Below, piece after piece: positions 13,043 to 16,274 of a DNA stretch of 16,274 nt (positions are counted from its first letter, which is position 1; every line of letters starts with the position of its first letter). Below the pieces are notes generated by a model. That model did not search any database. It worked only from the letters and a program-made list of their open reading frames with translations, and was not told where the DNA came from. Both the position numbers and the translations under genes were made by a program. The stretch lies in assembly GCA_018056275.1 (NCBI GenBank), contig JAGPFW010000013.1:1-16274 (forward strand), given 5' to 3'. This DNA is from Patescibacteria group bacterium (GTDB lineage: Bacteria > Patescibacteriota > WWE3 > UBA101185 > UBA10185).

Positions 13043-14486
13043 TTATAGGGGTTGATTTCATGGCTTCTTGCACAGTAGAACCAATCTGTTTACCAACTTG
13101 TTTGTGAGGAATAAAGCCTAGCAAACCTGTTTTTGGATTAACTAAATGTAGGGCATAATACGCAGGTTTTACATCAGACTCAACATCCGAAGCACTAAGT
13201 GGTTCATCATATTCTGAATAAGAAACAACAAACAAAGGTAATTGGCCATCACCAGCATATTCGTAACATTGGGTATAACCAACAAGTTCAGCTGAAGAAT
13301 ATGCAGGGTCACTGTGGTCTAAAGTCTCCTCCTTAACTTTGGATTTAAGTCTTTCAAGAGCCCCACCTTCCTCAAAGGTACTTATTTCAAAATGAGTTGC
13401 AGTTTCCGTTACAACAAAGTTTTGAGCGGCATACTCTCTCACGGTCTCCCCATCAGTGCGCGAGGGTTCCTGGCCAAAAAAGGAATCAAGGGTTCCATAA
13501 CCTCCACTCTGCGTACGTGTATTTTTCGGGGAAAGTTTCCCCTCAAAGGTCTCTTCTACAATTCGACCAGTATTTGTTACTGATCCTGGAACTTCTGAAC
13601 CAAAGTGCAGTTTTCTTTCCATGACAGGAAAAGAAACACCTTCTACCTCTATATAATATGACACCCTCTTACCAGCGGGAGGCCAAGATACTTCTCTTAT
13701 CAATCTTGCTTTTTTGCCACTAAACGGAATATGCTCACCGTAAAACTCCTCTATTTCAAACTCGGGACGCGGTTTTTCTGCTGGGTATAGAACCCGCACA
13801 GGTCCTTCTACTCGGGTACATCTCAAACCTAAATCCGCAACTCTTTCAGCCTCATCCGGAGAAATAACATAAACTCCGCGGGATAGATTCCTAGTAAATG
13901 CATCTGATTTTTCTACAGGAGGTAATATTGCAGAACCAAAACGCACAAATTGCATTGTTCCCATAGGAAATTGGTCTACTACAAACGCTTCCGGCAAGGT
14001 CTCTACCGTAGGCAATACATCCATAACCCGGCCCATATATTCCTCATATCGGGGATCATCCTCCCTCAAAGCTCCAGATACTACCAAAAATGAACGAGCT
14101 TGGGAGAGTGACTCAGTAACCTCAGCAATCAACTCCTCCTGTGTAGGAATCTCAGTATATTTAAAACTTTGCGCAATAATAGTGTTTGCATCATTAGATC
14201 TTCTTAGATATTCACAAATGAAAGTAGTATCTCTTGGAAAATCCGAGCACACAACAGGTGCCAGAAGGTAACTTCTCAATTCAAATGAAACTAAACCCTG
14301 ATATTCCACATAAGAAGAATAATATACCTTCCCATCTGAATCCCTGCCAGAATTGGATACAAACCTCTGTGTTGTGGCAACATCTGTAATACCGATGGGT
14401 TTTTTATCAAAAAGAATATCTTTTATTTCTTGTAATTCTTGCTCAACTCTTTCTGGAGGTGACATTGAGGCTCTTTCGTCCGGCAT
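13026..14486 (-). CDS. Unrecognised soluble protein, 486 residues
   Basis: I cannot assign a family. No signal peptide or membrane segment is visible. The N-terminal stretch (about 10-27, PPERVEQELQEIKDIL) looks helical. The body alternates predicted beta-strands with aromatic-rich turns (KVYYSSYVEYQGLVSFELRS at about 54-73; KRVSYYIEVEGVSFPVMERK near 269-288), and the C-terminal part holds AYYALHLVNPKTGLLGFIPH near 445-465. A Gly/Ser/Thr-rich linker (about 322-345) may separate two domains. The ATG at 14486 is supported by AGGA about 6 nt upstream. A possible -10 (TATAAA, 14566-14561 on the minus strand) lies about 75 nt upstream; the 211-nt gap to the next gene shows nothing else. It sits in the accessory-looking block with another unknown gene upstream on the same strand and a broken gene downstream. 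Confidence 0.75.
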   Translation of the reverse strand: MPDERASMSPPERVEQELQEIKDILFDKKPIGITDVATTQRFVSNSGRDSDGKVYYSSYVEYQGLVSFELRSYLLAPVVCSDFPRDTTFICEYLRRSNDANTIIAQSFKYTEIPTQEELIAEVTESLSQARSFLVVSGALREDDPRYEEYMGRVMDVLPTVETLPEAFVVDQFPMGTMQFVRFGSAILPPVEKSDAFTRNLSRGVYVISPDEAERVADLGLRCTRVEGPVRVLYPAEKPRPEFEIEEFYGEHIPFSGKKARLIREVSWPPAGKRVSYYIEVEGVSFPVMERKLHFGSEVPGSVTNTGRIVEETFEGKLSPKNTRTQSGGYGTLDSFFGQEPSRTDGETVREYAAQNFVVTETATHFEISTFEEGGALERLKSKVKEETLDHSDPAYSSAELVGYTQCYEYAGDGQLPLFVVSYSEYDEPLSASDVESDVKPAYYALHLVNPKTGLLGFIPHKQVGKQIGSTVQEAMKSTPISPIKV

Positions 14487-14697
14487 GATTTCCTGTACTT
14501 CCTTTCCAAATTATTAGAAATTAATAAACTTCCGCGAAAATTGTTTGATCTAAGATTGATTTTATACTGAAGAACTAATAAAGTAAATCATATTTCATAA
14601 TACAATGTAACTTTCTCCCAGTCGTCTATGATTGCGAACAAAACAAGGCCAAAAACGATATTTATTTTATGTGAAAAAACGAATAAATTACTTAATC

Positions 14698-15714
14698 TCA
14701 AAATTCAGAAAGAGCAGACTCCAAGTCAGCCATTATAGGAGCATTTTGTCCCCTAGACAGATAGTAATCTTTAAAAAAGCTAGAATCCATCCTGGCGGGA
14801 TTTTTCACTACATCTTTCACATAAGAGAGCAACATTTCCTTATTGGAGGGGTGCCTTTGCAAGTGTAATAGCAATGTATCAGCTAGTTCCTTATCTATGC
14901 CCGCAGAATCTAGGGGACGCCTACCTTCAGAAAAATATTTTTCCTTCTCCGGGTAATGGGTTTCAGCATAACCAAGTTCTACGAGATAGCACATAAATTC
15001 AAAGGAAAGCTCAGGATCTTCAAGAACATACTCCGATAAAACCTGCATCTCCAAATTTGGGGTTATACCTATCTTAGGAGTGTGAGTTTTATAATACTGA
15101 GCGGCGTCTCCAGTGAATTTAAATAAGGTAGAGGTCCTTCTGGATCTAATCATACCTATAAGGGTTTGCCTCTCCTCACTGCTGAGTGTCGAAACTTCCC
15201 TCAGTCCAAACATAATAACAAAATGGAGATAGCCCACTTCCCCCCAAAATTCCCTAATTTTAGGATCATCTAGATACTCCAGAAACTTAGATTTTGGGAC
15301 ATCTTCTGTTGTTGCAAAAGAATTCTGCCTAGTAAGTTTACCTAATTCCTGAAATGTCATGTGATGGTACGCATTGTCAGGATCAAGACCAAGGGCACCA
15401 TAGAAACTCTCAATAGGCTCACCAAAGTTATCAGCATGCAAGAAGCCTTCGGGAAAAAATGGGTGTGTCAAATGAATTCCTGTTCGAGTATCTGTAACAG
15501 GAACTCGAGTTGGCACTAAATTGTCATAATCTACCAGGGTATCTTCCGTCATTGGAACTCCAAGATAGGAATCTGGATCCTCTTCTAGGTAACCTAAATT
15601 ATCATTCTCAGCAGAATCAACCTCGAATCTAAAACCAAGGGAAAACCATTTTTGAGCCTCCATTCTTGCCGCCTCTCTTCTTTCAGGGTTACTAAATTCA
15701 GTATATAAGGACAT
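14698..15714 (-). CDS. Unrecognised soluble, largely helical protein, 338 residues
   Basis: I do not recognise this protein. No membrane segment or signal peptide is seen. It is acidic, and much of the C-terminal half reads as amphipathic helices (LSFEFMCYLVELGYAETHYP, DKELADTLLLHLQRHPSNKE, EMLLSYVKDVVKNPA), a pattern that could suit helical repeats. The N-terminal 130 residues carry Pro/Asp-rich loops (EEDPDSYLGVPMTEDT, LDPDNAYHHMTFQEL). The ATG at 15714 is preferred to a TTG two codons upstream. A weak -10-like TATGAT lies 11 nt upstream, and the upstream DNA is a transposase remnant, so a mobile element landed just before this gene. It shares strand and neighbourhood with the 486-residue gene, 211 nt downstream. 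Coding is likely from the long open frame. Confidence 0.72.
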   Translation of the reverse strand: MSLYTEFSNPERREAARMEAQKWFSLGFRFEVDSAENDNLGYLEEDPDSYLGVPMTEDTLVDYDNLVPTRVPVTDTRTGIHLTHPFFPEGFLHADNFGEPIESFYGALGLDPDNAYHHMTFQELGKLTRQNSFATTEDVPKSKFLEYLDDPKIREFWGEVGYLHFVIMFGLREVSTLSSEERQTLIGMIRSRRTSTLFKFTGDAAQYYKTHTPKIGITPNLEMQVLSEYVLEDPELSFEFMCYLVELGYAETHYPEKEKYFSEGRRPLDSAGIDKELADTLLLHLQRHPSNKEMLLSYVKDVVKNPARMDSSFFKDYYLSRGQNAPIMADLESALSEF

Positions 15715-15782
15715 AGCCAAATTTTATCATAAATGAAAAAATATCTAATACTTGTATAAGTTGCATACATCTTGGACAAAAT

Positions 15783-15986
15783 AACCATAGAAACCAAATA
15801 CCCAGGAGAGGTTAGATTATTTATACCATAATGAGGTCTTTTAGACTTGTAAATTAAGGATTTTTGGTTATACCCAGAACTTTTGTACTGTCTTTTCTAT
15901 AAACATACAGTAGCGCGACTAACCTTAAAGGCTTCTTTTGTAACTTGTGAAACATTTTTGTCAAAAAATTCGATAATATTTAATTT
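15783..15986 (-). pseudogene. Transposase helix-turn-helix remnant with amber codon
   Basis: On the minus strand from 15986 the frame reads KLNIIEFFDKNVSQVTKEAF, then KVSRATVCL, TAG (15899-15897), KRQYKSSGYNQKSLIYKSKR, PHYG, after which similarity fades. This is the N-terminal DNA-binding part of a DDE transposase of the kind found in CPR genomes (pattern: TKEAFGVSR.TIY.WK...KESG....L..KS..PH). The catalytic domain is absent. The amber codon replaces the conserved Trp (one G-to-A change from TGG), the same column that is amber in the relic at 3973-4563. The frame has no start codon. The rest of 15715-16012 is AT-rich and shows nothing further. Confidence 0.65.
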
Positions 15987-16012
15987 TTACTTTATATTTT
16001 GGTCACGGGTTT

Positions 16013-16274
16013 TTATGTATGATTTGAATCTTGCTTTATCATGGGTGCCACCATAGCATATAATTCCCTCACAAAATCTACATCGATGGGTCTCCCCTCA
16101 AGAATATATCTTCGTACAAGTGAAGTATCTAGGCTTCTACCTATCTGGTATATATTATTACCAGTATATACTTCAGACCCGCTAGGTTTGGTCACATCTA
16201 TTTCAGTAGAGGTGACTTCATAACCTTTGGGTAATCCTCCTAAAATTGTAGACCATCTGTGTCTTAACTCGCTA
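16013..16274 (-). CDS. C-terminal part of an unrecognised protein (runs off right edge)
   Basis: The frame is open from the window edge to the TAA at 16015-16013, 86 codons. It begins SELRHRWSTILGGLPKGYEV and continues with TSTEIDVTKPSGSEVYTG, IYQIGRSLDTSLVRRYILEG, RPIDVDFVRELYAMVAPM. An internal GTG at 16195 could be mistaken for the start, but the frame has no stop upstream of it. It reads as a mixed alpha/beta soluble domain of unknown family. It is on the same strand as the two unknown genes to its left, but separated by the transposase remnant. Confidence 0.6.
   Translation of the reverse strand, partial: SELRHRWSTILGGLPKGYEVTSTEIDVTKPSGSEVYTGNNIYQIGRSLDTSLVRRYILEGRPIDVDFVRELYAMVAPMIKQDSNHT

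Noticed and set aside
1..16274. CRISPR arrays, tRNA or rRNA genes
   Set aside because: I saw no regularly spaced direct repeats, no tRNA cloverleaf with TTCRA arm and no rRNA conserved stretches on either strand. Manual reading could miss a divergent tRNA.

Overview
The window reads as a low-GC bacterial chromosome with small, tightly packed genes. Several traits suggest a Candidate Phyla Radiation / Patescibacteria lineage such as Microgenomates or Katanobacteria. These are a release factor 1 with a shortened N-terminal domain, an L31 with a long basic tail, -10 boxes lying almost on top of start codons, and decayed transposases of a type I associate with these genomes. The lineage is inferred from gene content only, because there is no rRNA here.

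Layout. (1) Positions 1-1031, minus strand: a metallo-beta-lactamase-fold gene followed 6 nt later by the start of dnaB, which runs off the left edge. (2) Positions 1156-3886, plus strand: hisS, an EamA/DMT-type transporter and rpmE (L31). (3) Positions 3887-4977: no intact gene. It holds a decayed insertion sequence with its catalytic core deleted, then a perfect sigma70-type promoter (TTGACA, 17 nt, TATAAT) at the element's edge, then about 200 nt that fold into four strong consecutive hairpins. I read this as a candidate structured RNA or a long structured leader of prfA. (4) Positions 4978-5952: prfA (RF1), convergent with the next block. (5) Positions 11341 down to 5989, minus strand: one apparent operon rpsF-ssb-rpsR, two conserved-looking proteins of uncertain role (one MutL/ASKHA-like, one with barrel-sandwich and KOW-like ends), an S41 C-terminal processing protease and an HtrA-like serine protease. 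(6) Positions 11454-12554, minus strand: ychF with its own promoter. (7) Positions 12650-16274, minus strand: an accessory-looking stretch with a decayed gene, two long unrecognised soluble proteins, a second transposase remnant and the C-terminal end of a third unrecognised protein.

How it works together: blocks 1-6 are translation and replication housekeeping (tRNA-His charging, L31, S6, S18, RF1, YchF, SSB, DnaB) plus two envelope-anchored quality-control proteases co-transcribed with ribosomal protein genes. Block 7 shows no recognisable core function and carries signs of decay and transposition.

Most worth a second look: the structured RNA and promoter at 4588-4820; amber codons at the same conserved tryptophan column in two separate transposase remnants; an amber codon that removes the last 13 codons of the HtrA protein; an MBL-fold protein lacking most of its metal ligands; and near-leaderless promoter spacing on several genes.
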